Shown: positions 33,772 to 44,850 of the stretch, one piece after another
Layout: each line of letters opens with the position of its first letter
Position numbering within the stretch: the first letter of the stretch is position 1
From: Azonexus hydrophilus DSM 23864
Lineage (GTDB): Bacteria > Pseudomonadota > Gammaproteobacteria > Burkholderiales > Rhodocyclaceae
Assembly: GCF_000429605.1 (NCBI RefSeq)
Contig: NZ_AUCE01000019.1
Location: 1-64,000, forward strand
Length of the DNA stretch: 64,000 bases
Reading direction: 5' to 3'
Translations under genes and position numbers: made by a program
Notes under the pieces: generated by a model
What the model was told of the DNA's origin: nothing
Seen by the model: the letters and a program-made list of their open reading frames with translations, nothing else
Database searches by the model: none

Positions 33772-36540
33772 ATGAAAAGCAACGGGTCGATGAATCGTAT
33801 TTTCCGGGTGGTCTGGAATGCCGCGAAGGCTTCCTGGCAGGCAGTCTCTGAAGTTGCCAGCGGACAGGGTAAAGGCACTTCGGGCAAGTCGGCCCGTCTG
33901 GCCCGGCGTGGTTTGACGCTGTCCTCCTTTGCCGCAGGAACCGTGCTGGTCCTGGCCCTGCCTGTCCAGGCTGCGCCGGCCGCCGATGCGCTGCCGACGG
34001 GGGGCGTGGTGACCGAAGGTGCCGCTACCATCAGTAGCAGCGGCAGCCGCATGGATATCAACCAGGCCACGCAGCGAGCAGCCATCGACTGGCAGACCTT
34101 CAACATCGGCAGCGCAGCCCACGTGCACTTCGAACAACCTGCCGGCGGCGTTGCGCTGAACCGTGTCCTCGATACCAACGCCAGCCAAATCTACGGCAGG
34201 CTTACGGCAACCGGTCAGGTTTTTCTGGTCAACCCGAACGGTGTCTTTTTTGCGCCCGGTGCCCAGGTCGATGTCGGTGGTCTTGTCGCTTCGACGTTGA
34301 ACATCGGCAACGCCGACTTCATGGCCGGCAATTACAGATTTGAAGGCACGAGCAGCAACGCCATTCTCAACCAGGGCAACATCACCGCCGCCCCGGGAGG
34401 CACCATTGCCCTGATCGCGGCAAAGGTCAGCAACGATGGCGCGCTCACCGCGAATGGCGGCAATGTCCTGCTGGGGGCCGGCAGCAAGGTCACGCTGGAT
34501 ATGGGCGGACCGGTCAAATTGCAGATCGAAAACGACGCACTCGAAACCCTGATTCAGAACGGTGGCGCCATCAAGGCCGATGGCGGTGTGGTCTGGCTCA
34601 CCTCACAGGCGGCCAACAACCTGGCCAGCAGCGTCATCAACAACACCGGCCTGATCGAGGCGCAGACGCTGGCAACGGGTGAGAAGGGCGAGATCATCCT
34701 GTTTGCGCACGGCGGTCAGGCCAATGTCGGCGGCAGACTGGATGCATCCGCTCCTCATGGCGGAGATGGTGGCTTCATCGAGACCAGCGGCAGCAAAGTG
34801 GTCAACGGTTCCGACCTGTATGTGACGACACTGGCACCCTACGGTCAAACCGGAACATGGTTGATTGATCCGCTGACCTACACCGTCGCGGCAAGCGGAG
34901 GTGATGAGACCGGGGCCGCACTGGCCGGCCGACTGGCGAGCACGAATATCCAGTTGCAAGCCGATAACACGATCACGATCGATGACGCTGTCAGCTGGTC
35001 AGCGAACAAGCTGACGCTGACCTCAGGTGGCGATATCAATATCAATGCCAACCTGACGGCAAGCGGAACGGGCAGCCTGGCGTTTGAGTATGGTCAAGCA
35101 AGTGCAAACGGTGCGGGAAGTAGTTATACCGTTACCAATGGTGTCGATGTGCTGATTCCCAATCCCACGGCATTTACCTGGAAGAAAGGATCTGCCGGGG
35201 CCGTGAATAATCTGGTGTTTTCCAACGACTTTCTGCGCTTTGGTAATGGCACCGAAGCTTCAATCAATTCCCTCGGTTTGCTGCTGCAGCCGTTCTATTT
35301 CGATAACGTGACCTCAGGCCGGAATGATTGGTACCCGCTGACTTATAGCAGCAATCCATTGGACGTCGCCATGGGCGTGGGTGGCACCAATAACGGTGGA
35401 TGGAATACAACGGGGACGGTTTCGTATACCGATGCGGGGGGGAACGTCAGCTTTACCTCGTTGGGCCAAAGTGTCAATATTGCCAAATATATCGAAGGTC
35501 GTGGCGCTATCGTCGCTTCGAATACGTTTGACTTCGGCGGTGCTCAAATCAAGCTGTCTCATGAATATTCGCTGGGGCAGAGTGACAAGTTCATCAAGAC
35601 AGTCACAACAGTCGAGAACATCAGCGGTTCGGATCAGGCGAACATACGTGTGTGGCTGGGAACTCGCGATGACTGGATCGTGGCGAATGATTCGAACTAC
35701 AAAACCAAGGGAAATATCGGCGCCAGCGGGTTCGAGCGAATCCAGGCCCAATCCGAACTGGGAAATGCGATTCTCGTATCAGAGCAGGATCCGACAAACT
35801 CATCCGCCGAGGGTGCAGCGATTCTGTTCTATTCAACAACGACAGGTACCAATACGTTGTTCAACAATTATGGAAACTTCAATACGCGAATTGTTCAGAA
35901 GGATCCCGTTACCTCTGCGATCAGCGCATATCATGATGGGTCGTATGCGATATTCATGAATCTTGGCGATGTTGGCAACGGCAGCAGCAAGAGCCTGACT
36001 TGGTACTACGCCGCTGCACCGGTTTCGGAGATTAACGCGACGGTGAACAGCGTGGCAGCGTCGGCCGGTGTCTCAACTCCAACGACTACAACTACAAATA
36101 CGATTCCTCAAACTACAGCTATTTCAAACGTGCAAAGTACCGTTGTGCCGCCTGTTGCGAATACAACGATGCCGTCAAACTTGATTTCTCCGGTTGCGCC
36201 ACCACCGACGGTGGTTCTTTCCAACCAGGGTGCGTTGCCCGTGTTTGATGTTAATGGCGGTTTGGCATTTGTTCAGGTATCTGGGCCAGCGGCAGGTAAC
36301 GGCACAACTTTGGCGACCGGGCAAGCCGTGGGGGCAACTGACTCAGGTTCGGGTAATGTCCAAGGGAGCGGTGGCAATGACGTTAGCGGTCAGGGCAACG
36401 GTCTACCCGGGACAGGAGATTCCGGTGGGCGAGATCCGTTTGGCTTCATGCGCGTTTTCGTAGTTAATGGAGGGCTGAATCTACCGGATGTCGCACTGGG
36501 TGCCACTGGACAGAATCGCCAGAACGATGCCAACCAATAA
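33772..36540 (+). CDS. Two-partner secretion exoprotein (filamentous haemagglutinin-type TpsA)
   Basis: 922 aa. The N-terminus has the extended signal peptide region (MNRIFRVVWNAAKASWQAVSE..) and a TPS domain with FLVNPNGVFFAPGAQVDVGGLVAST (NPNG motif). A modest beta-helix runs to about residue 440. Residues about 445-770 look different: Tyr/Trp/Asn-rich, no haemagglutinin repeats, and a visibly more AT-rich coding stretch (about 35100-36150). A Thr/Pro-rich linker and a Gly/Ser-rich tail follow. Start ATG 33772 with GAGCGGAG upstream. Short for a TpsA, so probably an adhesin or secreted enzyme carrier. The TpsB partner follows 25 bp later. Confidence 0.85.
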   Translation: MKSNGSMNRIFRVVWNAAKASWQAVSEVASGQGKGTSGKSARLARRGLTLSSFAAGTVLVLALPVQAAPAADALPTGGVVTEGAATISSSGSRMDINQATQRAAIDWQTFNIGSAAHVHFEQPAGGVALNRVLDTNASQIYGRLTATGQVFLVNPNGVFFAPGAQVDVGGLVASTLNIGNADFMAGNYRFEGTSSNAILNQGNITAAPGGTIALIAAKVSNDGALTANGGNVLLGAGSKVTLDMGGPVKLQIENDALETLIQNGGAIKADGGVVWLTSQAANNLASSVINNTGLIEAQTLATGEKGEIILFAHGGQANVGGRLDASAPHGGDGGFIETSGSKVVNGSDLYVTTLAPYGQTGTWLIDPLTYTVAASGGDETGAALAGRLASTNIQLQADNTITIDDAVSWSANKLTLTSGGDININANLTASGTGSLAFEYGQASANGAGSSYTVTNGVDVLIPNPTAFTWKKGSAGAVNNLVFSNDFLRFGNGTEASINSLGLLLQPFYFDNVTSGRNDWYPLTYSSNPLDVAMGVGGTNNGGWNTTGTVSYTDAGGNVSFTSLGQSVNIAKYIEGRGAIVASNTFDFGGAQIKLSHEYSLGQSDKFIKTVTTVENISGSDQANIRVWLGTRDDWIVANDSNYKTKGNIGASGFERIQAQSELGNAILVSEQDPTNSSAEGAAILFYSTTTGTNTLFNNYGNFNTRIVQKDPVTSAISAYHDGSYAIFMNLGDVGNGSSKSLTWYYAAAPVSEINATVNSVAASAGVSTPTTTTTNTIPQTTAISNVQSTVVPPVANTTMPSNLISPVAPPPTVVLSNQGALPVFDVNGGLAFVQVSGPAAGNGTTLATGQAVGATDSGSGNVQGSGGNDVSGQGNGLPGTGDSGGRDPFGFMRVFVVNGGLNLPDVALGATGQNRQNDANQ

Positions 36541-36565
36541 CAGATAACAACAGGAATTCATCGTC

Positions 36566-38227
36566 ATGACGTCTTTCCGCTTTTCCCTTCTGGCTGCCTC
36601 GCTGGCGGTGGCTTTTCCTGGAATCGCACTTGCCCAGCAGCAACCGGATGCCGGTCAGATTCTGCAACAGCAGCAACAAGCACCACAACTGCCGCGCACC
36701 GGCCCCGCCATCGACGTGCAGGCGCCGGCGGCTGCTCAGGCCGTGCCGGGTGGCGCCGAGGTGACGCTGTCCAGCGTCAATTTCTCCGGCGCCAGCGTTT
36801 TCAGTGAAACGGAACTGCTCGCCACGCTTGGCGACTATTCCGGCAAATCCTACGATCTGGCCGGTCTGCGCGGTCTGGCCGAGCGTGTTTCGGCGCATTA
36901 CCGGGGCAACGGTTATCCGTTTGCCCGGGCATTCATTCCCCAGCAGTCCATGGCGGACGGCAAGTTGCGCATCGAGATCGTCGAGGGGCGCTATGGCAAG
37001 GTGAGTGCGGCTGGTGAGCGGGCGGATGCCGCTCAGGGGTTCCTGGCGCCGTTGCGTCCGGGTGAAGTGATTGCGTCGGTACCGCTCGAGCGGATTACCC
37101 TGATTCTCGACGATCAGCCGGGCATCAAGGCGGCGCCGATCATCCGCCCGGGGCAGGAGGTGGGTACCGGCGATCTCGACGTGCGGGTTGAGCGCACGCC
37201 GGGCTTCAGCGGTGATGTCGGGCTCGACAACCATGGCAATCGCTACACCGGTGAATACCGTGGCCGGGCCAACCTGCAATGGGACAGTCCTTTCCTGTTT
37301 GGCGACCAGATGACGGCCCGCTTGCTCTATTCGAGCGAATCCATGTGGTTGGGTAGCCTCGGCTACAGTCTGCCGCTGGGAACCAGCGGCCTGCGTGCCA
37401 ATATCGGTTACGCCCATACCTATTATGAGTTGGCCAAGGATTTTTCCAATCTGGGTGCCACCGGCACGGCCAAAGTCAGCTCGCTGGGCCTGACCTATCC
37501 GATCATCCGTTCGCAAAAGGCCAACCTGACGCTCGCAGCCACCTACCAGCACAAGCGGCTCAACGACCGCCAGGCGGTGGCCGGGACGGACGACAGCAAA
37601 TCCAGCGACAGCCTGCCTATCGCACTCAACTTCGATCGTCGCGATGGCTTGTGGGGCGGCGGCATCACCTACGGTAGTCTCAGCTATACGGTGGGGCATC
37701 TGAAACTGGGGGGTACGCTGGAAAATACCGATCGCACCAGTGGCCAGAATACTCGTGGCAGCTTTGAGAAGCTGAACCTTGATATTGCCCGGGTCCAGGC
37801 AACGCCGGTGAGCAATCTCGTGCTGTTTGGCCGGGTTTCGTCGCAATGGGCTGGCAAGAATCTCGATAGCTCGGAAGGTTTCAGTCTTGGCGGCGCCAAC
37901 GGCGTGCGTGCTTATCCTTCTGGCGAAGGCAACGGCGATGAAGGCTGGCTGGTGCAACTTGAAGTGCGCTACACCATGGGGGCCTACAGCCCGTACATCT
38001 TCCATGACAGCGGCAGTGTCCGGCTCAACGCCAGGAATGGCAGCCTGACGACGCCGGCTAGTCCGAATCATCGCTCGATCAGCGGCGAAGGCATCGGTTT
38101 GCGGTATACCCGTGACAACTGGAGCCTGGATGCCAACGTCGCCTGGCGCAGTCATGGTGGCAAGCCGCAGTCCGACACGCGCGACCGGACGCCGCAATTC
38201 TGGATGAGTGCCGGATACCGCTTCTGA
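36566..38227 (+). CDS. TpsB outer-membrane transporter (ShlB/FhaC/HecB family)
   Basis: The 553-aa product has a signal peptide (cut after ALA-Q, about residue 23), a Gln/Pro-rich linker, and a POTRA_2 domain (about 65-140; VTLSSVNFSGASVFSETELLATLG). The beta-barrel ends in the aromatic C-terminus MSAGYRF. FhaC-family motifs such as NRYTGEYRGRANLQWDSP and LGGANGVRAYPSGEGNGDEG (the conserved VRGY/RAYP motif) are present. It exports the adjacent TpsA protein. Confidence 0.9.
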   Translation: MTSFRFSLLAASLAVAFPGIALAQQQPDAGQILQQQQQAPQLPRTGPAIDVQAPAAAQAVPGGAEVTLSSVNFSGASVFSETELLATLGDYSGKSYDLAGLRGLAERVSAHYRGNGYPFARAFIPQQSMADGKLRIEIVEGRYGKVSAAGERADAAQGFLAPLRPGEVIASVPLERITLILDDQPGIKAAPIIRPGQEVGTGDLDVRVERTPGFSGDVGLDNHGNRYTGEYRGRANLQWDSPFLFGDQMTARLLYSSESMWLGSLGYSLPLGTSGLRANIGYAHTYYELAKDFSNLGATGTAKVSSLGLTYPIIRSQKANLTLAATYQHKRLNDRQAVAGTDDSKSSDSLPIALNFDRRDGLWGGGITYGSLSYTVGHLKLGGTLENTDRTSGQNTRGSFEKLNLDIARVQATPVSNLVLFGRVSSQWAGKNLDSSEGFSLGGANGVRAYPSGEGNGDEGWLVQLEVRYTMGAYSPYIFHDSGSVRLNARNGSLTTPASPNHRSISGEGIGLRYTRDNWSLDANVAWRSHGGKPQSDTRDRTPQFWMSAGYRF

Positions 38228-38293
38228 CTGGGGTGGGCTGGTCCGATTGCTGGCAAACTGGGCTATCATTCGCCCATTGCCAAGGAACAGCCC

Positions 38294-38989
38294 ATGAACC
38301 CAAATCCCCTGACCGAGGCCGATTTCGACCGGCTTGAAGAATTGCTTGAAGCCGAGGTGTTCGGCGAGGACGCGATGCGTCTCGACGAGGCGCAGGCGCT
38401 GATCTGTGCCGTGGTCAGCAGCCCGGAACCGATCCAGCCGGCAGTCTGGTTGCCGGAAGTGCTTGGCCCCGGTGCCGACAAGGGTGACGATCCGGTGGTG
38501 GCCGAAACGGTCGAACTACTGATGCGCCTGAACAACGATATTGCCCAGTCGCTGTTCGATGACGAGACGATGTCGCCGATGCTCTATCCAGTCGACGAGA
38601 ATTCCGAGGAATACGATTTCGCCGCCTGGGCCGATGCCTATGTCTACGGCGCCGGTCTTGGCGGTGACTGGTACGAACTGGCCGGCAAGCATGCCGATGA
38701 TCTGTCCGAGTTGCTTGAACCGATGTTCATGCTCAACGGCATGCTCAAGGAAGATGCCGAGAAGAACGGCGAGCGCTGGTTCAATCCGGCCGAGGAAGCG
38801 CGCCTGCTGGCCGACCTTCAGGATAACCTGCCGGTGATCGTGCAGACGCTGTACAACTTCTGGCGCGCCAAGCGCGGCGGGGCGACGGTGCAGCGCGACG
38901 AGCCGAAGACCGGCCGTAACGACCCCTGTCCCTGTGGCAGCGGCAAGAAGTTCAAGCAGTGCTGCGGTAGTCCGGAAAAACTGAACTGA
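38294..38989 (+). CDS. UPF0149 (YgfB/YecA) family protein with C-terminal SEC-C zinc motif
   Basis: The 231-aa product has an UPF0149 domain (about 10-185; [34 protein letters not shown]). The C-terminal SEC-C motif is [19 protein letters not shown], with four zinc-binding Cys. YecA-like proteins of this layout associate with ribosomes or SecA targets; the exact role is not established. A bidirectional terminator follows immediately. Confidence 0.88.
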   Translation: MNPNPLTEADFDRLEELLEAEVFGEDAMRLDEAQALICAVVSSPEPIQPAVWLPEVLGPGADKGDDPVVAETVELLMRLNNDIAQSLFDDETMSPMLYPVDENSEEYDFAAWADAYVYGAGLGGDWYELAGKHADDLSELLEPMFMLNGMLKEDAEKNGERWFNPAEEARLLADLQDNLPVIVQTLYNFWRAKRGGATVQRDEPKTGRNDPCPCGSGKKFKQCCGSPEKLN

Positions 38990-38994
38990 AAACA

Positions 38995-39022
38995 AAAATG
39001 GCCGGGAAATCCCGGCCATTTT
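38995..39022. terminator. Bidirectional rho-independent terminator
   Basis: 12-bp perfect stem AAAATGGCCGGG / CCCGGCCATTTT with AAAT loop; runs of A on one side and T on the other serve both convergent genes (SEC-C protein and degP). Confidence 0.92.
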
Positions 39023-39039
39023 CTTGAGTACTGTGGCGA

Positions 39040-40485
39040 TCAGCCCAACTCGACCGGCACGAACAGGCGGCTGTTGCCGCGCTCGATCAGGATGGCTGCG
39101 CGCTTGCCGGACTGGGCCAGGGCAGCGTTCAGCTTGTCGGCATCGCCGACTGCCTGACCATTGACCGAGACGATGATGTCGCCGGCGCGGATGCCGGCCC
39201 GTGCGGCAGGGCCGCCGCTGCGTTCGACGAGCAGGTTGCCGCTGCTGCCGGTCCGGCGTTTTTCTTCGGCGGTCAGCGGGCGTACGGCGACGCCAAGGCG
39301 GTTCTGGCCGGCGGTGGGGGCCTCGGCGCTGGTGCTGCGCTCTTCCTCGAAAGCACCGACCTGGACGACGATGTCGCGCGGTGCGCGGTTGCGCCAGACC
39401 TGCAGGCGGACGTTCTCGCCGGGCCGCTTGGCGGCGACGATGGCGGGCAGTTCGCCCGACAGTTCGACCTGTTCGCCATCGATACCGAGGATCACGTCGC
39501 CGGCTTCGAGTCCGGCCTTGCCGGCCGGGCCGTCCTTGTCCACCGAGGTGACCAGGGCGCCGGCCGGCCGGCTGAGGCCGAAGCTGTCGGCCAGCGACTG
39601 ATCGATCTCCTGGATGCTGATGCCGATCCGCCCGCGCTCGACCTTGCCGTGCTTGACGATCTGCTGCTGCACGTTCATCGCCAGTTCGATCGGGATGGCG
39701 AAGGAGAGGCCCTGGAAACCGCCGCTGCGTGAGTAGATCTGCGAATTGATCCCGATCACCTCGCCCTGCATGTTGAACAGCGGGCCGCCGGAGTTGCCCG
39801 GGTTGACCGCGACGTCGGTCTGCAGGAAGGGTACGTAGCTACCGTCGGGCAGGCTGCGCGACTTGGCTGAAATGATGCCGGCGCTGGCGCTGGATTCGAA
39901 ACCGAAGGGCGAGCCGATGGCCAGCACCCAGTCGCCGACCTGGGCCTGGCGACTGTTGCCGATGCGTACGGTCGGCAGGTTGCGACCTTCGATGCGCAGC
40001 ACGGCGACATCGCTGGCCTTGTCCTGGCCGAGGATTCTGGCCTTGAACTCGCGCTTGTCGTTGAGCTTGACGACGACTTCCTCGGCATCGGCGACGACGT
40101 GGGCGTTGGTCATGACCAGACCGTCGGCCGAGATGATGAATCCGGAACCGAGACCGCGGGTCGGCGTGCTCTCGCGCGGGACCATGCCGCGGAACTGGCG
40201 GAAGAAATGGTAGAAGGGGTCGTTCGGGTCGAGTTGCGGGAAGCCGGCGGCGCTTTCCGTGCGCTTGCCGGTGACGCTGATATTGACCACGGCCGGGCCG
40301 TTGGCGGCGACGATGCTGCGCATGTCGGGATAGCCGATCGGCGCCGGCAAGGCGACCGGGGTGGTCACGGCGGCCGGCGGTATCTGGGCGACCGGCGCTT
40401 GTCCCGGGCCAAGGGCCCAGGCCCCGCCGATGGCGGCAGAAACAGCGAGGGCGGCAAGGCTGAGTTTCAGTCGGGTGCTGGGCAT
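39040..40485 (-). CDS. DegP/DegQ-type periplasmic serine protease with two PDZ domains
   Basis: The 481-aa product has a signal peptide (1-24), a trypsin-like domain with His129 (TNAHVV), Asp159 (KASDVAVL) and Ser232 (GNSGGPLF), and two PDZ domains (about 280-370 and 390-475). It is a DegQ/MucD-like chaperone-protease for misfolded envelope proteins. The start at 40485 (MPSTRLKL) has AGGAG 8 nt upstream; two earlier in-frame ATGs lack a ribosome site. Confidence 0.92.
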   Translation of the reverse strand: MPSTRLKLSLAALAVSAAIGGAWALGPGQAPVAQIPPAAVTTPVALPAPIGYPDMRSIVAANGPAVVNISVTGKRTESAAGFPQLDPNDPFYHFFRQFRGMVPRESTPTRGLGSGFIISADGLVMTNAHVVADAEEVVVKLNDKREFKARILGQDKASDVAVLRIEGRNLPTVRIGNSRQAQVGDWVLAIGSPFGFESSASAGIISAKSRSLPDGSYVPFLQTDVAVNPGNSGGPLFNMQGEVIGINSQIYSRSGGFQGLSFAIPIELAMNVQQQIVKHGKVERGRIGISIQEIDQSLADSFGLSRPAGALVTSVDKDGPAGKAGLEAGDVILGIDGEQVELSGELPAIVAAKRPGENVRLQVWRNRAPRDIVVQVGAFEEERSTSAEAPTAGQNRLGVAVRPLTAEEKRRTGSSGNLLVERSGGPAARAGIRAGDIIVSVNGQAVGDADKLNAALAQSGKRAAILIERGNSRLFVPVELG

Positions 40486-40596
40486 GGGGATTTTCTCCTT
40501 CATATTCGACACCGGCAGTATCTGGGGGCGAGTACCAATTTTAAAACCGCCTTTTTGCGACGGTTTGTGACAAAACCTTGCTGCCGCCAGTCAACG

Positions 40597-40621
40597 AAAA
40601 AGCCGCCCAGGGGGGCGGCTT
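40597..40621 (-). terminator. Rho-independent terminator of the fumarase gene
   Basis: Reading the minus strand: stem AAGCCGCCC / GGGCGGCTT with a 4-nt loop, then TTTT. It lies 19 bp after the fumarase stop. Confidence 0.88.
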
Positions 40622-40639
40622 GGTGTAAGTGGTGAGGAA

Positions 40640-42172
40640 TCAGGCCTTGACCGGAATCTTGCCGATCTTGATCTGCCATTCCTTTGGGCCGGTGTTGTGC
40701 ACACTGACGCCTGAGGAATCGACGGCAACGGTCACCGGCATGTTCTCGACATCGAACTCGTAGATGGCTTCCATGCCTAGGTCGGCAAAGCCGACGACCT
40801 TGGCCGACTTGATCGCCTTCGCCACCAGGTAGGCGGCGCCGCCGACGGCCATCAGGTAGGCCGACTTGTTGTCCTTGATCGCCTCGATGGCAACCGGGCC
40901 GCGCTCGGATTTGCCGATCATCGAGATCAGGCCGGTTTGTTCGAGCATCATCCGCGTGAACTTGTCCATGCGGGTGCCGGTGGTCGGGCCGGCCGGGCCG
41001 ACGACTTCGTCGCGCACCGGATCGACCGGGCCGACGTAGTAGATGACGCGGTTGGTGAAATCGACCGGCAACTTCTCGCCCTTGGCCAGCATGTCGGCGA
41101 TGCGCTTGTGGGCAGCGTCGCGGCCGGTCAGCATCTTGCCGTTGAGGAGCAGTTTCTGACCCGGTTTCCAGGACGCGACTTCTTCCTTGGTCAGGGTATT
41201 CAGGTCGACACGGGTCGCCGACTTGAGGTCCGGCGTCCAGGTCACAGCCGGCCAGTCTTCAAGCTTCGGCGGTTCGAGTTTGGCCGGGCCGGAGCCGTCG
41301 AGGTGGAAGTGGCAGTGGCGGGTCGCGGCACAGTTCGGCACCAGCGCTACCGGCAGGTTGGCGGCGTGGCAGGGGTAATCGAGCACCTTGACATCGAGCA
41401 CGGTGGTCAGGCCACCGAGGCCCTGGGCGCCGACGCCGAGGGCGTTGATCTTTTCCATCAGTTCCAGGCGCAGTTCTTCCGGGCGGGTCAGCTTGGCGCC
41501 GGTGGCTGCCTTGGCCTTCAGTTCGTGGATGTCGACCGGCGCCATGATCGATTCCTTGGCCAGCAGCATGGCCTTTTCCGGCGTGCCGCCGATGCCGATG
41601 CCGATGATGCCCGGCGGACACCAGCCAGCGCCCATTTCCGGAATCTTCTTCAGGACCCAGTCGACCAGGTCGTCGGAGGGGTTGAGCATGGCGAACTTGG
41701 CTTTGGCTTCCGAGCCGCCGCCCTTGGCCGCGCAGATGACTTCGACGTGGTGGCCTTCGACGATCTCGAAGTGGACCACGGCCGGGGTGTTGTCCTTGGT
41801 GTTCTTGCGGGCACCGGCCGGGTCGGCCAGCACCGAGGCGCGCAGCGGATTGTCCGGGTTACCGTAGGCGCGACGCACACCTTCGTTGATCATTTCCTGG
41901 ATGCTCATCGTTGCATCCGGCCAGGTCACCTGCATGCCGACCTTGATGAAGACCATGCCGATCCCGGTGTCCTGGCAGATCGGGCGGTGGCCTTCGGCGG
42001 ACATCCGCGAGTTGGTCAGGATCTGGGCGATGGCATCCTTGGCGGCGGGGCTTTCCTCGCGCTCGTAGGCTTCACCCAGTGCCTTGATGTAATCGAGCGG
42101 GTGGTAGTAGCTGATGTACTGGAAGGCATCGGCGATCGACTGGATCAGGTCTTCCTGCTTGATGGCGGTCAT
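40640..42172 (-). CDS. Fumarate hydratase class I (iron-sulfur, single-chain)
   Basis: The product has 510 aa. The alpha region (RPICQDTGIGMVFIKVG; AAKGGGSEAKAKFAMLNPSD; GWCPPGIIGIGIGGTPEKA) and the beta region (GRDAAHKRIADML; GPTTGTRMDKFTRMMLEQTG; SERG) are joined in one chain as in FumA/FumB. Conserved Cys residues for the 4Fe-4S cluster lie in CQDTG, WCPPG and NCAATRHC. It catalyses fumarate plus water to malate. The start ATG 42172 has GGAG 6 nt upstream; TTG 42178 is the alternative. Adjacent to acs, a second acetate-growth enzyme. Confidence 0.92.
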   Translation of the reverse strand: MTAIKQEDLIQSIADAFQYISYYHPLDYIKALGEAYEREESPAAKDAIAQILTNSRMSAEGHRPICQDTGIGMVFIKVGMQVTWPDATMSIQEMINEGVRRAYGNPDNPLRASVLADPAGARKNTKDNTPAVVHFEIVEGHHVEVICAAKGGGSEAKAKFAMLNPSDDLVDWVLKKIPEMGAGWCPPGIIGIGIGGTPEKAMLLAKESIMAPVDIHELKAKAATGAKLTRPEELRLELMEKINALGVGAQGLGGLTTVLDVKVLDYPCHAANLPVALVPNCAATRHCHFHLDGSGPAKLEPPKLEDWPAVTWTPDLKSATRVDLNTLTKEEVASWKPGQKLLLNGKMLTGRDAAHKRIADMLAKGEKLPVDFTNRVIYYVGPVDPVRDEVVGPAGPTTGTRMDKFTRMMLEQTGLISMIGKSERGPVAIEAIKDNKSAYLMAVGGAAYLVAKAIKSAKVVGFADLGMEAIYEFDVENMPVTVAVDSSGVSVHNTGPKEWQIKIGKIPVKA

Positions 42173-42482
42173 GCGCAACTCCGGATCAATGGTTTGTTAT
42201 CGGTAGGTCGGGGGCCGGGCAGCCGATCGAGTGGATGGGTCCGGCGCGACGGGGCAAAAGTTTAACACGCTGGCAAGCGCCTGATCCTGATTGCCGGAAT
42301 GCTGCGCCGCAGCGTGATTTCGTAAGGCCTTTGTAAGATTATCATCGTGTAATGTGGGCTTGACGCTTGAACGGGTGGCAGCTTCGCCCAGGCGCGTAGG
42401 GCTTTGTTATATCGTGGGTGTTTGCCCGCGATCCGATCGGTTGTTTCAACATAATCGCGAAGTACCGCAGAGGAGAATAAAT
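42173..42482. other. Divergent intergenic region between fumarase and acs (310 bp)
   Basis: No ORF with a plausible start. It must hold the divergent promoters. Candidate -10 elements for acs are TATATC near 42410 and CATAAT near 42450, but neither has a fitting -35. This would suit an activator-dependent promoter. I could not define an operator here. The acs ribosome site GAGGAG is at 42471-42476. Confidence 0.5.
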
Positions 42483-44447
<1,965 letters not shown>

Positions 44448-44457
44448 GGTGGCACAG

Positions 44458-44640
44458 GCACTCGACCGCGAGGTCGGGTGCAGCAGTACCGACGGTCCGG
44501 CGCGCTTGCCACGCCGGACCCACAGACAAAAAGGGCAAGGAGGAGACAATGGTCGCCCATAAGGTGGCCTCCCGTGTAGTCGCATCAGACTGCATGCCAA
44601 CGACGGCTGGCACGCTTGGCGTGCCGGCCGTTTTCATTTT
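44458..44640 (+). ncRNA. Candidate structured RNA in the acs 3' intergenic region
   Basis: Four potential hairpins occur in series. The first is GCACTCGACC/GGTCGGGTGC (44458-44481, GCGA loop). The second is GGTCCGGCG/CGCCGGACC (44494-44520). The third is GGAGG/CCTCC (44539-44543 with 44568-44572), pairing over a ribosome site and start codon. The last is a 13-bp terminator (44603-44631) with T-rich tail. This could be an operon attenuator, a processed acs 3' end, or a small RNA. No known RNA family recognised. Confidence 0.35.
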
Positions 44641-44659
44641 CCGGAGGGCGGATCGGTGA
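44549..44659 (+). CDS. Possible 36-aa leader peptide or small protein
   Basis: ATG 44549 has a strong AAGGAGG 5 nt upstream. The frame runs 36 codons (MVAHKVASRVVASDCMPTTA..) through a terminator-like hairpin. It ends in TGA that overlaps the GTG start of the next gene (GTGA, 44656-44659). The good ribosome site and coupling argue for translation; the hairpin inside the frame argues that it may be only a leader. Not recognised. Confidence 0.35.
   Translation: MVAHKVASRVVASDCMPTTAGTLGVPAVFIFRRADR
44603..44640 (+). terminator. Terminator/attenuator hairpin between acs and the symporter-kinase operon
   Basis: 13-bp stem (ACGGCTGGCACGC with GCGTGCCGGCCGT, one G-T pair), TTG loop, then TTTTCATTTT. 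It would stop or reduce read-through from acs into the downstream genes. Confidence 0.75.
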
Positions 44660-44850
44660 AGAGAGGCAGTCCAACCCGGCAGCGTCTGGCCGCGCTGGCC
44701 CTGCTCGGCATTCCCTTGCTGACGTTTCCCGTGCTCGGTTTGCCGCAAGGTGAACTGGCCGGTGTGCCGGCCACCGTTCTCTATCTGTTCGGCGTCTGGG
44801 CGGGGTTGATCCTGCTCGCCGCACGCATTGCCGAGCGGCAGAAGAAATGA
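44656..44850 (+). CDS. Small two-helix membrane protein upstream of symporter-kinase
   Basis: 64 aa from GTG 44656 (GGAGG 8 nt upstream). Two hydrophobic helices (about 9-28 and 38-57) are separated by GLPQGELAGVP, and the protein ends in a basic tail. Its stop overlaps the kinase start (ATGA, 44847-44850). This resembles the small subunits that accompany SSS-family proteins (DUF3311-like). Likely an accessory of the sensor kinase; function not known. Confidence 0.7.
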   Translation: MKRGSPTRQRLAALALLGIPLLTFPVLGLPQGELAGVPATVLYLFGVWAGLILLAARIAERQKK

